DNA of 35,514 nucleotides, taken from an uncultured Massilia sp. GTDB taxonomy: Bacteria; Pseudomonadota; Gammaproteobacteria; Burkholderiales; Burkholderiaceae. This document shows, piece by piece, positions 16,248-24,788 of the stretch (the first letter of the stretch is position 1; every line of letters starts with the position of its first letter). The notes beneath the pieces are model-generated. The model did no database searches. It was not told the DNA's origin and saw nothing but the letters and a program-made list of their open reading frames with translations. A program made the translations under genes and the position numbers. The stretch is from the NCBI GenBank assembly GCA_946886065.1, contig CAMPHU010000021.1:1-35514 (forward strand), written 5' to 3'.

Positions 16248-17639
16248 ATGAATACGCTGGCGGATGGGCAGTTCGATACGTTGAGAGGACTTATCAGGGG
16301 GCAACTCCTGCAAACGGGCGATGCGGGCTATGACGAGGCGCGCGCCGTCTGGAATGCGATGATCGACCGGCGTCCGGCCGTCATCGTGCGCTGCGCCGGC
16401 ACGGCCGACGTACGCAGCGCGCTGGCCTACGCGCGCGACCACCGGCTGCGCCTGGCCGTGCGCGGAGGCGGCCACAACATCGCCGGCAGCGCCCTGTGCG
16501 ACGACGGGCTGGTACTCGATTTGTCGGCCATGAAGTCGGTCCAGGTCGATCCGCAGCGGCGCCGCGCCTGGGTGGAAGGCGGAGCGACACTGCGCGACTT
16601 CGACCACGAAGCCCAGTCCTACGGGCTGGCAACGCCCCTGGGCATCAATTCCACCACCGGCGTGGCGGGGCTGACCCTGGGCGGGGGCTTTGGCTGGCTC
16701 AGCCGCACGCTGGGGCTGGCGGCCGACAACCTGCTGTCGGCCGAGATGGTCACCGCCGACGCGCAGCGCCTGCATGTGAGCGAGACCGAGCACCCCGACC
16801 TGTTCTGGGCCATCCGTGGAGGCGGCGGCAACTTCGGCGTGGTCACGCGCTTCGAATTCCAGCTGCATCCGGTGGGGCCGGAGATCACGGCCGGGCTGAT
16901 CGTGTTCCCGTTCGACCAGGCCAGGACGGTCTTGCGGCAATACCGCGATGCGGTCGGGACGATGTCCGCCGACCTGACGGTCTGGGCCGTCCTGCGCAAG
17001 GCGCCCCCGCTGCCCTTCCTTGCGCCGGAGGTGCACGGCCAGGACGTGCTGGTGCTGCCGGTCTTCTCGCCATCGCCGGACGAGGCCGTGCACACCGCCA
17101 TCGAGCGCATCGGCAAGCTGGGCGAGCCGCTGGGCATGCATGTCGGCCCCATGCCTTACGCGGCCTGGCAGCAGGCCTTCGACCCCCTGTTGACACCCGG
17201 GGCGCGCAACTACTGGAAATCGCATAATTTCACCCAGCTGAGCGACCAGGCCATCGAGGTCGTCATCCGCTATGCGGCGATGCTGCCCACGTCGCAGTGC
17301 GAAATCTTCCTGGCCTTGCTGGGCGCGCAGGCGGGGGCGCCGGCGCCGCAGGCGATGGCCTATCCGCACCGGAACGCCTTGTACGTGATGAACGTGCATA
17401 CGCGCTGGGAAGATCCGGCCGACGACGCGCGCTGCGTTGCCTGGGCGCGCGATTTCTTCAATGAAGCTGCGCAGTATGCAAGCGGGGGCGTGTACGTCAA
17501 TTTCATGCCGCAGGACGAGGCCGCACGCACTCCCGAGGCCTACGGCGCGAACTACCAGCGGCTGGCGCAGATCAAGATGCACTACGACCCCGACAACCTG
17601 TTCCGCGCGAACCAGAACATCGTCCCTGCCGCCGGCTGA
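16248..17639 (+). CDS. FAD-linked oxidase, berberine-bridge-enzyme type
   Basis: A 463-residue flavin oxidoreductase. The PP-loop FAD domain contains VRGGGHNIAGS (71-81), where His76 is the expected covalent 8-alpha-histidyl FAD attachment; GLTLGGGFGWLSR and AIRGGGGNFGVVTRFEF follow. The C-terminal BBE motif NYQRLAQIKMHYDPDNLFRANQNI is complete. The position where bicovalent members have a cysteine reads GINSTTGVAG, so single covalent attachment is likely. Members oxidise sugars, alkaloids or phenolics with oxygen. The open frame extends upstream to 16035 inside the EamA gene; I chose ATG 16248 because GGGAGG precedes it and the family start fits. No signal peptide. Confidence 0.9.
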   Translation: MNTLADGQFDTLRGLIRGQLLQTGDAGYDEARAVWNAMIDRRPAVIVRCAGTADVRSALAYARDHRLRLAVRGGGHNIAGSALCDDGLVLDLSAMKSVQVDPQRRRAWVEGGATLRDFDHEAQSYGLATPLGINSTTGVAGLTLGGGFGWLSRTLGLAADNLLSAEMVTADAQRLHVSETEHPDLFWAIRGGGGNFGVVTRFEFQLHPVGPEITAGLIVFPFDQARTVLRQYRDAVGTMSADLTVWAVLRKAPPLPFLAPEVHGQDVLVLPVFSPSPDEAVHTAIERIGKLGEPLGMHVGPMPYAAWQQAFDPLLTPGARNYWKSHNFTQLSDQAIEVVIRYAAMLPTSQCEIFLALLGAQAGAPAPQAMAYPHRNALYVMNVHTRWEDPADDARCVAWARDFFNEAAQYASGGVYVNFMPQDEAARTPEAYGANYQRLAQIKMHYDPDNLFRANQNIVPAAG

Positions 17640-17697
17640 CAGGGGCTGCCGCTGCGCCCGCTCTTATCCTCGCTTTTATCCTGTAGAGGAGTTGATC

Positions 17698-17949
17698 ATG
17701 ACACGCAAATTCATCGATTGCCGGGAATTCCCGAGCGACATGCAGTGCACGGTCGCCATCGCGGCCGACAGCGAAGAAGAGTTGTTGCAGGCCGCGGTGG
17801 AACACGCGGTTTCAGTGCACCATCACAGCGATACGCCGGAGCTGCGCCAGCAGCTGCGGCAGCTGTTCAAGGAGGGCACGCCACCCGAACAGATGCCCGT
17901 GCGCGGCCAGGCGGGCAATGCCGGCTCCGGCGCCTCGCCAAGGCACTGA
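17698..17949 (+). CDS. DUF1059-family small protein
   Basis: An 83-residue protein of the DUF1059 family: RKFIDCREFPSDMQCTVAI at the N-terminus, acidic helix SEEELLQAAVEHAVSVHH, then a second short helix. These proteins have conserved Cys and His residues (here Cys8, Cys16 and an HHH cluster) that may bind metal; function is unknown. The last 15 or so residues are low-complexity. It starts after AGAGGAG at a good spacing. Its TGA stop lies 5 bases before a degenerate tRNA-Phe fragment, the same arrangement as the last genes in the units near 34 kb. Confidence 0.8.
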   Translation: MTRKFIDCREFPSDMQCTVAIAADSEEELLQAAVEHAVSVHHHSDTPELRQQLRQLFKEGTPPEQMPVRGQAGNAGSGASPRH

Positions 17950-17954
17950 GGACC

Positions 17955-18030
17955 GAGGATTCTTGTGCCGGCGCTTCGGTGCTTCCCGGACCACCGAGAA
18001 TTCAGGAAACGCCGACCTTGACCGGTTGGC
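17955..18030 (+). repeat. Degenerate 3' half of tRNA-Phe plus trailer (copy D)
   Basis: GAGGATT then CTTGTGCCGG, a decayed T arm, and GGACCACC (17988-17995) align with the tRNA-Phe sequence from the anticodon arm to the CCA end, with a deletion of about five bases in the anticodon loop. The trailer GAGAATTCAGGAAACGCC matches the trailer of the first tRNA-Phe (AAGAATTCAGAAAACGCC), not that of the second. The terminator stem is kept (GCCGACC/GGTTGGC) but the T-run is lost. It is the likely distal boundary of the insertion starting at 15157. Confidence 0.75.
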
Positions 18031-18394
18031 GTCGCCGCTTCCCCTCTTCCTTGCGTGAGCGTGCTCAGCTGTCACCGGCGAGCGGCGTCGATGCCGGCCC
18101 CAGGAACGTGTTCTTCCCAGGGGGACCAGAGCGCGTCAGCAGTGCATGCCTCAACGATCCTCAGCGCGCACGGATCGCATGATTGTCGAGGTAATTGGTG
18201 TCGCCGTATAGCTGTTCGGACTGGTCGGCACTACCGTCCGGTTGACGGCGCTGCGCGACAGAGAAACTGCAAAGCTGCTCCAATGCTTACCGCGTCCGCG
18301 TGGACGCCCCGGCGGCGGACGGCACACCTGGGCCGCATTCGCGTGACGTTCGACCGGCCGCATGTCCAACCCAGACAACCCGCAGGGAGCTCAA
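18031..18394. other. Intergenic stretch without a convincing gene
   Basis: No open frame here looks like a protein. One 55-codon reading from ATG 18179 to TGA 18344 is broken by an in-frame TAG at 18209 and begins with a short hydrophobic segment (MIVEVIGVAV, stop, LFGLVGTTVRL); it may be the remains of a small membrane-protein gene, but that is weak. The rest holds only the upstream region of the next gene. Confidence 0.4.
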
Positions 18395-19072
18395 ATGAAC
18401 GTATTGATGGTATTGACCTCGCACGACCAGCTTGGCGACACGGGCAGGAAGACCGGCTTCTGGCTGGAGGAATTTGCCGCGCCCTACTACACGCTCAAGG
18501 ATGCCGGCGCCGATATTACCGTGGCTTCGCCCCTGGGCGGCCAGCCGCCGCTCGATCCGAAGAGCGACGAACCGGATGCCCAGACCGAAGCCACCCGCCG
18601 TTTCAAAGGAGATGCCGCCGCCCAGGCGGTACTCGCCTCGACCAGGAAGCTGTCCGCGATGGACGCGGCCGATTTCGATGCCGTGTTTTATCCAGGAGGA
18701 CACGGCCCGCTATGGGACCTGGCGCAAGACCGGGCCTCGATCGCCCTGATCGAAGCGATGGCGGCCGCCGGCAAGCCGGTCGCCGCCGTCTGCCACGCAC
18801 CGGGCGTGCTGCACAAGGTCAAGTCGGCCGATGGCAGCCCACTGGTCAAGGGCCGGAAGGTGACCGGCTTCGCCAATACCGAAGAAGAAGCGGTCGGCCT
18901 CACCAAGGTGGTTCCCTTCCTGGTCGAGGATGTGCTCAAGGAAAATGGCGGCATCTATTCGAAAGGCGCGGACTGGCAATCCTATGTGCTCACGGATGGA
19001 AAGCTCGTCACCGGCCAGAATCCGGCATCATCGGAGGAAGCTGCGAAAGCGCTGCTCGCACTGCTGGCCTGA
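18395..19072 (+). CDS. DJ-1/PfpI-family protein (type 1 glutamine amidotransferase-like)
   Basis: A 225-residue protein of the Hsp31-like/DJ-1 superfamily. VFYPGGHGPLWDL is at 97-109 and the nucleophile elbow AAVCHAPGVL at 130-139 (Cys132-133 region, followed by His), with Glu26 in FWLEE as the partner acid. Members act as glyoxalase III, chaperone or stress-related hydrolases. I start at 18395 (MNVLMVLTS) rather than 18362, because GGGAG precedes it and the beta-strand begins at once. It precedes a SnoaL-like gene by about 150 bases on the same strand. Confidence 0.9.
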   Translation: MNVLMVLTSHDQLGDTGRKTGFWLEEFAAPYYTLKDAGADITVASPLGGQPPLDPKSDEPDAQTEATRRFKGDAAAQAVLASTRKLSAMDAADFDAVFYPGGHGPLWDLAQDRASIALIEAMAAAGKPVAAVCHAPGVLHKVKSADGSPLVKGRKVTGFANTEEEAVGLTKVVPFLVEDVLKENGGIYSKGADWQSYVLTDGKLVTGQNPASSEEAAKALLALLA

Positions 19073-19219
19073 CAGACCCAGGCGCGCTTGCGCCAGTGCG
19101 CGGCGCGTTCCGGCTCCGCTGCGGCCGGCCTTGCATTTCCCGCCCCGCGCAGTAGTCTGGATATACCCCCTTCGGCGCCCCGGGCAGCCGCGGAGGGACG
19201 ACACGAGAGAGGAGCTATC

Positions 19220-19666
19220 ATGGACGCACAGGAAAACAAGCGGCTGGTGATGGAAGGCTACCGGATGTTCCAGAGCGGAGACATTCCTCACCTGCTGGAG
19301 CGCTATCACGACGATGCGCTCTGGATCGAACCCGAAGTGGAAAACGTGCCCTTCGCCGGCAGGCACAATGGCAAGGCGGAGATCGCCCGCTTTTTCGAGC
19401 AACTGAACGAGTCCGCCCAGGCGGTACGCTTCGAACCCAAGGAATTCATCGCGGAAGGCGACAAGGTCGTCGTCACCGGCGAAGCCACCTGGCTGGCCAG
19501 GCATACCGGACGCACCTACGACAGCCCCTGGGTGCACGTGTTCACGCTACGCGACGGCAAGGTCGCCCTGTTCCAGAGCTATCACGACACCGCCGCCGGC
19601 GAGAAGGCCTTCCGGCCGGCGCAACCGGGCCAGGCGGCCGGCGTGGGGGCGCCGCTGCATCATTGA
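19220..19666 (+). CDS. SnoaL-like/NTF2-fold protein
   Basis: A 148-residue protein with the NTF2-like cone fold: a long first helix (NKRLVMEGYRMFQSGDIPHL), LLERYHDDALWIEP, FAGRHNGKAEIARFFEQL, and strands EFIAEGDKVVVTGEATW and WVHVFTLRDGKVALFQSYHD. This pattern is typical of SnoaL-like or ketosteroid-isomerase-related proteins, many with no known substrate. The ATG at 19220 follows GAGAGGAG; the reading frame itself starts earlier at 19088 without support. The C-terminal 20 residues are low-complexity. Confidence 0.88.
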   Translation: MDAQENKRLVMEGYRMFQSGDIPHLLERYHDDALWIEPEVENVPFAGRHNGKAEIARFFEQLNESAQAVRFEPKEFIAEGDKVVVTGEATWLARHTGRTYDSPWVHVFTLRDGKVALFQSYHDTAAGEKAFRPAQPGQAAGVGAPLHH

Positions 19667-19683
19667 CACAGCAAGTCCGAAGC

Positions 19684-20625
19684 TTACAGGGCCGGCCCTT
19701 CCGCCTGGCAGGCGCTCACCGCGGCGGGCGGCCGCGCCCGCCCGCCGGCGGCGTCGAGGAAGGCCGGCTTGCGCAAGTCCGCCAGCGAGAACCACAGCCC
19801 AGCCCGCTCGATCGGCAGGGAGGGCGCACGCGCCGGATTCGGCAGGTCGATGATGCGGCGCCGTTCCAGGCCGGCGGCGGCGATCTGGGGCGCGAAATAG
19901 CGATAGAACAGGCGGTCGAAGGAGCCGTCGGCGATGGCTGCCTCCAGGCCGCGCCTCACGTCCGCCGCCAGGCGCGCGTTACGGCGGTTGACGAAAAAAT
20001 AGGCATCGGTCGCATAGCGCAGCGCGATGTGCGGCTCGACCGCCAGGGCCGGATAGCGTTCGCGCTCGGCGAAAACCTGCTGGACGGCGCGCGGAAAATA
20101 GTCGATCCGCCCCGCTTCCAGCATCTTGAACATGCCGTCGTAGCTCGAGGACACCTCGACCGGCAGGCCGCTGGCGCGCAGGATGGCCGTATCCGGCCAG
20201 TCGTGGCCCTGGCCGGCGATAAATTTCTTCAGTTGCGAGGCCGAACGCACGCCGGCGAACTGGTCCAGCTTTTCCTGGCGCACCAGCGCGATGCGCCAGC
20301 CGAGCATGCCCTTGGTGAGCGGCACCGGCACGCCCAGCAGGGCGGCTTCGCGCTCCGGCGAGGTCATCGTGATCATGATGTCCAGCTTGCCGGAATCCCG
20401 TTCCAGTTCGAGCACCGCGCGCGCCTGTTTCATGCTCCGCTCGCTGTACACCAGGGTATGGCAGACCCCGGCCTTGGCGAAGGCCAGCTTCAGCAGCGCC
20501 ACGCCGTAGGGATCGCGGCCGGTATCGCTCCACTCGGGGCGCAGGTAGGTGTAGGTGGCGGCGCCGCCCGGCAGCGCGCACAGGCAAAGGACGCTCGCCA
20601 GCAGGAATGAAGCGATGTTGGGCAT
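19684..20625 (-). CDS. Periplasmic solute-binding protein, family 3-like
   Basis: A 313-residue exported protein with a signal peptide (MPNIASFLLASVLCLCALPG, about 1-22) and the two-lobe pattern of family 3 solute-binding proteins: GVALLKLAFAKAGV, SGKLDIMITMTSPEREAALLG, LGWRIALVRQEKLDQF, EAGRIDYFPRAVQQVF and ATDAYFFVNRRNARLAADVRRGLE. No ABC permease or ATPase gene adjoins it, so it may be an orphan binding or sensory protein. The frame extends to 20748, but the ATG at 20625 gives a clean signal peptide. It lies 67 bases downstream of the CPBP protease gene on the same strand. Confidence 0.82.
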   Translation of the reverse strand: MPNIASFLLASVLCLCALPGGAATYTYLRPEWSDTGRDPYGVALLKLAFAKAGVCHTLVYSERSMKQARAVLELERDSGKLDIMITMTSPEREAALLGVPVPLTKGMLGWRIALVRQEKLDQFAGVRSASQLKKFIAGQGHDWPDTAILRASGLPVEVSSSYDGMFKMLEAGRIDYFPRAVQQVFAERERYPALAVEPHIALRYATDAYFFVNRRNARLAADVRRGLEAAIADGSFDRLFYRYFAPQIAAAGLERRRIIDLPNPARAPSLPIERAGLWFSLADLRKPAFLDAAGGRARPPAAVSACQAEGPAL

Positions 20626-20692
20626 GATCGGGCGAATGGAGAGCCTGCGGGGGCAGGCTTGCAGGCCGTATGCTAACACCGCCCGGACTCTT

Positions 20693-21448
20693 TTACTGCG
20701 CGCCCAGCCGGACCTCGCTTGCGCGCCGGCCGGTGGCGAACAGCGCATAGGCCACCAGCGCCAGCTCCAGGCCGTAGGCCGCCCGCTCGGCGATCAGCAG
20801 CGCGTCCGGGCCGGCGGCCGGCTCGATGTTCGAATAGATCTTGCTCAGGTTGAGGACCATGTGCAGCACGATGGTCAGCCACAGGCTGCCGGTCTCGTAG
20901 CGCACCGCCGCGAACATCATGCCCGACAGCGTGGTCGCCAGCGCCCACCACATCGCATGCGTCCAGTTGCCGTCCATGAAGCCGTGGATCAGGTGCATGG
21001 CGCCGAACAGCAGGCCCGAGATGAGGATCCCCTTCCACTTGGCCAGGCGCAGCAGCACGGCGAAGATCAGGCCGCGAAACAGCAGTTCCTCGCCGAAGGC
21101 GTTGATGAACTGGATCAGGATTTCGCTGCCCAGGGGACGCTGCGCCTGCAGGTGCACGCCCATCGAGAGAAACAGCACGCACAGCAGCATGCTCGCCAGG
21201 AAAAAGCGGCCCGGCCTGGTCTTGCCGAATTCGAGGCCGACCTGGCGCCACAGGCCGAAGGCCTGGACCAGCATCAGCGGCAGGATCACGGTGGAGGCGA
21301 AGGCGAGCAGCTTGACCTGGCCAAAGGCGCTGGCCGGCACGAAGACGCTGCCCAGCTTCAGGATCAGGGTCGTGACCAGGAACTGAAGGCCGGCGCAGGA
21401 CACGGCGGTAAGCACGGGATGGGTGCCCGCGAATTGACGTAGTTGCAT
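20693..21448 (-). CDS. CPBP-family intramembrane metalloprotease
   Basis: A 251-residue multi-pass membrane protein of the CPBP (CAAX protease/bacteriocin-processing) family. The catalytic motif EELLFRG is at 120-126, the second motif FGAMHLIHG at about 148-156, and a third histidine lies in LHMVLN around 197. Seven or so hydrophobic segments are present. Bacterial members are linked to processing of peptides or self-immunity, but most have no known substrate, and no bacteriocin genes are visible here. It starts ahead of the zinc-ribbon gene on the opposite strand. Confidence 0.9.
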   Translation of the reverse strand: MQLRQFAGTHPVLTAVSCAGLQFLVTTLILKLGSVFVPASAFGQVKLLAFASTVILPLMLVQAFGLWRQVGLEFGKTRPGRFFLASMLLCVLFLSMGVHLQAQRPLGSEILIQFINAFGEELLFRGLIFAVLLRLAKWKGILISGLLFGAMHLIHGFMDGNWTHAMWWALATTLSGMMFAAVRYETGSLWLTIVLHMVLNLSKIYSNIEPAAGPDALLIAERAAYGLELALVAYALFATGRRASEVRLGAQ

Positions 21449-21640
21449 GAGGGTCTCCTGATTGTTGTTATTGACGGGCAGGATGATGCTCCCGGACGGC
21501 TGGCGCCGGGGCCGCCATGCGACGGAATGCAGAATGGATGGGATGGCCGGAATGCGGCGCCGGGTCCGGCGCGTGGGCTAAAATGCCGGGCAATCCGAAC
21601 AGGATGCATCCTTTCATCATCGATTCAACAAGGTTTTCCC

Positions 21641-21979
21641 ATGTCCTCCCTGCCTCCTTGCCCCCAGTGCCAGTCCGCCTATACTTATGAAGACGGCGGC
21701 CAGTACGTCTGCCCGGAATGCGCCCATGAATGGCCGGTGCAGGCCGCGAACGCGCCCGACGCCGTCCGGGTCTACCGCGATGCCTCCGGCAATATCTTGC
21801 AGGATGGCGATACGGTTACCGTGATCAAGGACCTCAAGCCGAAGGGTTCCGGCGGCGTCATCAAGCAGGGAACGAAGGTCAAGAACATCCGCCTGGTCGA
21901 CGCCGACCACGACATCGACTGCAAGATCGACGGCTTCGGCGCCATGAGCCTGAAGTCGGAATTCGTGCGCAAGGCCTGA
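21641..21979 (+). CDS. YjdM/PhnA-family zinc-ribbon protein
   Basis: A 112-residue protein with an N-terminal zinc ribbon (Cys7, Cys10, Cys24, Cys27: [12 protein letters not shown] and [10 protein letters not shown]) followed by the conserved SH3-like barrel [20 protein letters not shown] and [19 protein letters not shown]. This is the YjdM (formerly PhnA) family, whose role is not established despite an early link to phosphonate genes. Length and domain order are normal. The ATG at 21641 matches the family start, although the open frame begins earlier. Transcribed divergently from the CPBP gene. Confidence 0.93.
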   Translation: MSSLPPCPQCQSAYTYEDGGQYVCPECAHEWPVQAANAPDAVRVYRDASGNILQDGDTVTVIKDLKPKGSGGVIKQGTKVKNIRLVDADHDIDCKIDGFGAMSLKSEFVRKA

Positions 21980-22068
21980 GCGGGGCCGCGCGGGAACTCA
22001 GCGCTTTCTCCCGACTCCAAAGGCCACGCACGCAGTGAGCCACCAAGTCCACACTCCAGGGAGGAGTC

Positions 22069-23904
22069 ATGAAAGCGCGTTTCGTGTTGCCGGGAACCGC
22101 CGCGGCCGCGGCCGTCCTCGCGGTTGCCTTCGCGGTTGTCCTCGTTACGGTGCCGTCCACCCAGGCCGGGCGCCTCCAGGCCCGGCCTGCCTTCGATCCC
22201 CTGTTTTCCTCCAGCGTCTGCACGCCGGCGCGTCCCGGCCGGCCGCCGCTGCTCGACCACCTGCTGCTGGCCCAGGCCCAGGTGGAAACCCGGCCCTTCC
22301 AGCCGGGCCAGCAGCCGCCCGCCAAGGCGAAGGCAGCCACGGAAGCCCCGCCTCCGCTGTACGACAACCTGGGCGCGCTGCACGTCCCCGTCAGCACCAG
22401 GAATCCCAAGGCCCAGGCCTATTTCGACCAGGGCATGCGCCTGACCTTCGCCTTCAACCACGCCGAGGCGGCGCGCGCCTTCCGCGCCGCGCAGGAGCTC
22501 GATCCGGCCTGCGCCATGTGCTACTGGGGCGAGGCGCTGGCGCTCGGCCCCAACATCAATGCGCCCATGTTCCCCGAGGCGGTGGCGCCGGCGGCCGCGG
22601 CGGCGGCCAGCGCCATGCGCCACGCCAAGGGCGCCACCCCGGCCGAGCAGGCCCTGGTCCGGGCCGTGGCGCGCCGCTACAGCACCGACCCGGCGGCCGA
22701 CCGGGCCGCCCTCGACAAGGCCTATGCCGACGCCATGCAGGAAGCCGCACGCGCCCACCCCAACAACGACACCATCCAGGTGCTGTTCGCGGAGTCGCTG
22801 ATGGACCTCTCTCCCTGGGATTACTGGGCGGAGGGCGGCGCCCGGCCCAAGAACCGCACAGCGGAGATGGTCGACGCCCTCGAGCGCGTGCTGGAGCGCA
22901 ATCCCAGCCATCCGGGCGCCGCCCACTACTACATCCATGCGATGGAAGCCTCGACCCATCCCGACAAGGCGCTGCCGGCGGCGCGCGTGCTGGCGCAGCA
23001 GATTCCCGGCGCCGGCCACATCGTGCACATGCCCTCGCACATCTATTACCGGCTCGGCCTGTACCGCGAGGCGCTGCAATCCAACCTGGACGCCATTGCG
23101 GTCGACGAGCGCTATTTCGCCAACACCGGCAGCGACCCGGTCTACCGCGGCGCCTACTACCCGCACAACATCCACTTCGTCATGGTGTCGGCCCTGATGG
23201 GCGGCGACGGCAAGACCGCGATCGAGGCCGCGTCCAAGCTCGACCAGGTGATCGGCCCCGAGCTGCTCAAGGGCATCGGGGTGCTGCAGCCGGTCAAGTC
23301 GGCGCCCTACTTCGCCCACGTGCAGTTCAGCAGCCCTGACACCCTGCTGGCCCTGCCCGACCCCGGCCCGGACTTCGTGCTGGTGAAGGCCATGTGGCAT
23401 TACGCGCGCGCCGTCGGGCACGCGCGCAAGGGTGCGCATGCGGCCGCCCGGCGCGAGATCGCCGCGCTCGAGCGCATCGAGCGCGCTGGCGACTTCAAGG
23501 CGGTTACGGACTGGGGCGTGCCGGGACGCGAGATCGTCCAGACCGCGCGGGCGGTGGCGCGCGGCCGGCTGGCCGACAGCCAGGGCGACCTCAAGGGCGC
23601 GATCGCGGCCTACCGCGAAGCCGTGGCCGTGCAGGACAGCCTGCCCTACATGGAGCCGCCCTACTGGTATTACCCGGTGCGCCAGTCGCTCGGCGTGGCC
23701 CTGTTGCGCGCGAAGCAGCTGGACGAGGCCGAACAGGTGTTCCGGGCGTCGCTGGCGCGCACGCCCAGCAATGGCTGGGCCCTGCGCGGCCTGATGGAGG
23801 TCTACCAGGTGCGTGGCGACGATGCGGCGCTGAACGCGGCGCGCCAGCGCTTCGCCACCACCTGGCTCGGCAAGCCCGAAGGGCCGGCGCTGTCCTCGCT
23901 CTAG
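22069..23904 (+). CDS. Exported tetratricopeptide-repeat protein
   Basis: A 611-residue protein with an N-terminal membrane signal (about 1-31) and several TPR-like helical repeats: AYFDQGMRLTFAFNHAEAAR, AAQELDPACAMCYWGEAL, IVHMPSHIYYRLGLYREALQ, and near the end ALLRAKQLDEAEQVFRASL. The conserved cores CAMCYWGEALALGPNIN and HPGAAHYYIHAMEAS mark a recognisable family of periplasmic TPR proteins of unknown function. Residues 32-100 are a linker rich in Pro and Ala. GGAGGAG precedes the start. Probably a protein-interaction scaffold in the periplasm; partner unknown. Its neighbours give no clue. Confidence 0.85.
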   Translation: MKARFVLPGTAAAAAVLAVAFAVVLVTVPSTQAGRLQARPAFDPLFSSSVCTPARPGRPPLLDHLLLAQAQVETRPFQPGQQPPAKAKAATEAPPPLYDNLGALHVPVSTRNPKAQAYFDQGMRLTFAFNHAEAARAFRAAQELDPACAMCYWGEALALGPNINAPMFPEAVAPAAAAAASAMRHAKGATPAEQALVRAVARRYSTDPAADRAALDKAYADAMQEAARAHPNNDTIQVLFAESLMDLSPWDYWAEGGARPKNRTAEMVDALERVLERNPSHPGAAHYYIHAMEASTHPDKALPAARVLAQQIPGAGHIVHMPSHIYYRLGLYREALQSNLDAIAVDERYFANTGSDPVYRGAYYPHNIHFVMVSALMGGDGKTAIEAASKLDQVIGPELLKGIGVLQPVKSAPYFAHVQFSSPDTLLALPDPGPDFVLVKAMWHYARAVGHARKGAHAAARREIAALERIERAGDFKAVTDWGVPGREIVQTARAVARGRLADSQGDLKGAIAAYREAVAVQDSLPYMEPPYWYYPVRQSLGVALLRAKQLDEAEQVFRASLARTPSNGWALRGLMEVYQVRGDDAALNAARQRFATTWLGKPEGPALSSL

Positions 23905-23922
23905 CCTGTACGGGAGGCTGGT

Positions 23923-24630
23923 TCAGAGGAGCGGATCGTTGTCCTTCGGGTCGAAGGCCGGCGACTCGCCCCGCCGCTGCCCGAAGGCCGGCGCGGGATC
24001 GCCGCCCGCGCCGCCTGCGTTGCCTCCGCGCCCGCCGCCCTGGCCTCCGCCGCGATCCGCGCCCGCCTTCCTGCCCGCGCTGCCCTGGGTGCGGGTCGGC
24101 CCTTGCAGCGGGATCGTCACGTCGGCCGGTATCGCTTCCAGGTCGAGCGCGGCGCGGATGAAGTTACGCAGGGAAACGACCAGCTCGGCCGTGTGGACGG
24201 GACGGCCGTCGGCCATGTCGCTGGCGGCCTGGCTGGCCAGGCGGCAGTGCTCCTCCGTCCCGAGCAGGATGATGTCGGCCAGGGCCGCCTCGACCGCGTC
24301 GCGGATGCGGCGCGAACGGTCCGAGCCTTCCGCTCCCTCCTCGTTGCCCTGCCGGCTTTGCCCGTCCATGGCTTCCATCTGCGCCTGCGCCGCCACGCGC
24401 AGGTCGCGCAAATGGGTGGGGTCCACCGTCAGCCGTCCGGTGAAGGAACCGCCCAGGGTACGGTAGGCGCCGATCAGGGTCTTCAGGCGCTCGTTGATCT
24501 GGCGGTTCATGCGCTCGCGGCGCTGCTGCACGGTCTGCATCACGAGGATGCGGATGCCGACCCCGAGCAGGGTGAACACGGCCAGCCCGATCATGGTGGT
24601 CAGCGCTGCCTGCCAGGAACTGAAATCCAT
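23923..24630 (-). CDS. Unknown membrane-anchored protein with Gly-rich tail
   Basis: A 235-residue protein I do not recognise. One hydrophobic segment near the N-terminus (AALTTMIGLAVFTLLGVGIRIL, about 8-29) would anchor it, followed by a basic, coiled-coil-like helix (QQRRERMNRQINERLKTLI), a soluble helical domain (about 60-175) and a low-complexity C-terminal tail of Gly, Arg and Pro (about 185-225) ending in acidic DPKDNDPLL. I start at ATG 24630 instead of 24882, because the longer frame has an Arg-rich unlikely N-terminus and overlaps the lipocalin start region; GAGGA precedes it. Its stop is 18 bases from that of the TPR gene. Confidence 0.7.
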   Translation of the reverse strand: MDFSSWQAALTTMIGLAVFTLLGVGIRILVMQTVQQRRERMNRQINERLKTLIGAYRTLGGSFTGRLTVDPTHLRDLRVAAQAQMEAMDGQSRQGNEEGAEGSDRSRRIRDAVEAALADIILLGTEEHCRLASQAASDMADGRPVHTAELVVSLRNFIRAALDLEAIPADVTIPLQGPTRTQGSAGRKAGADRGGGQGGGRGGNAGGAGGDPAPAFGQRRGESPAFDPKDNDPLL

Positions 24631-24788
24631 CGAATGCACCCCGTCCTCGACAAGAATGGTGTTGACGCCAGTGTACCGGGACGCCCGTTCCTCCGTCGCC
24701 CGGCCCGGCGCCCCGCCGCGTGCAGGCAGGCGACAGGGAAACGCCTTGTCATTTAGGCTGGATCCCGTCACATTGCCGAGAGACCGAC

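Larger units (their letters stand above)
15157..18030 (+). mobile_element. Old tRNA-Phe-associated insertion (EamA, FAD oxidase, DUF1059)
   Basis: The DNA from the CCA end of the first tRNA-Phe to a degenerate copy of its 3' half and trailer (17955-18030) has the structure of an element integrated in a tRNA gene: intact tRNA on one side, 3' remnant on the other. All three cargo genes read in the tRNA direction. Base composition is like the flanking chromosome and the remnant is eroded, which suggests an old event. No integrase is visible. The boundary and mobility are inferred; a tRNA-fragment duplication without transfer is an alternative. Confidence 0.55.

Noticed and set aside
18179..18346. 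Possible small pseudogene (MIVEVIGVAV, in-frame TAG, LFGLVGTTVRL)
   Set aside because: Only 55 codons with one internal stop and no recognised homologue; not enough to call a pseudogene.
21772..23439. 555-codon minus-strand open frame
   Set aside because: Antisense to the zinc-ribbon and TPR genes; Arg/Gly/His-rich composition and no recognisable motif.
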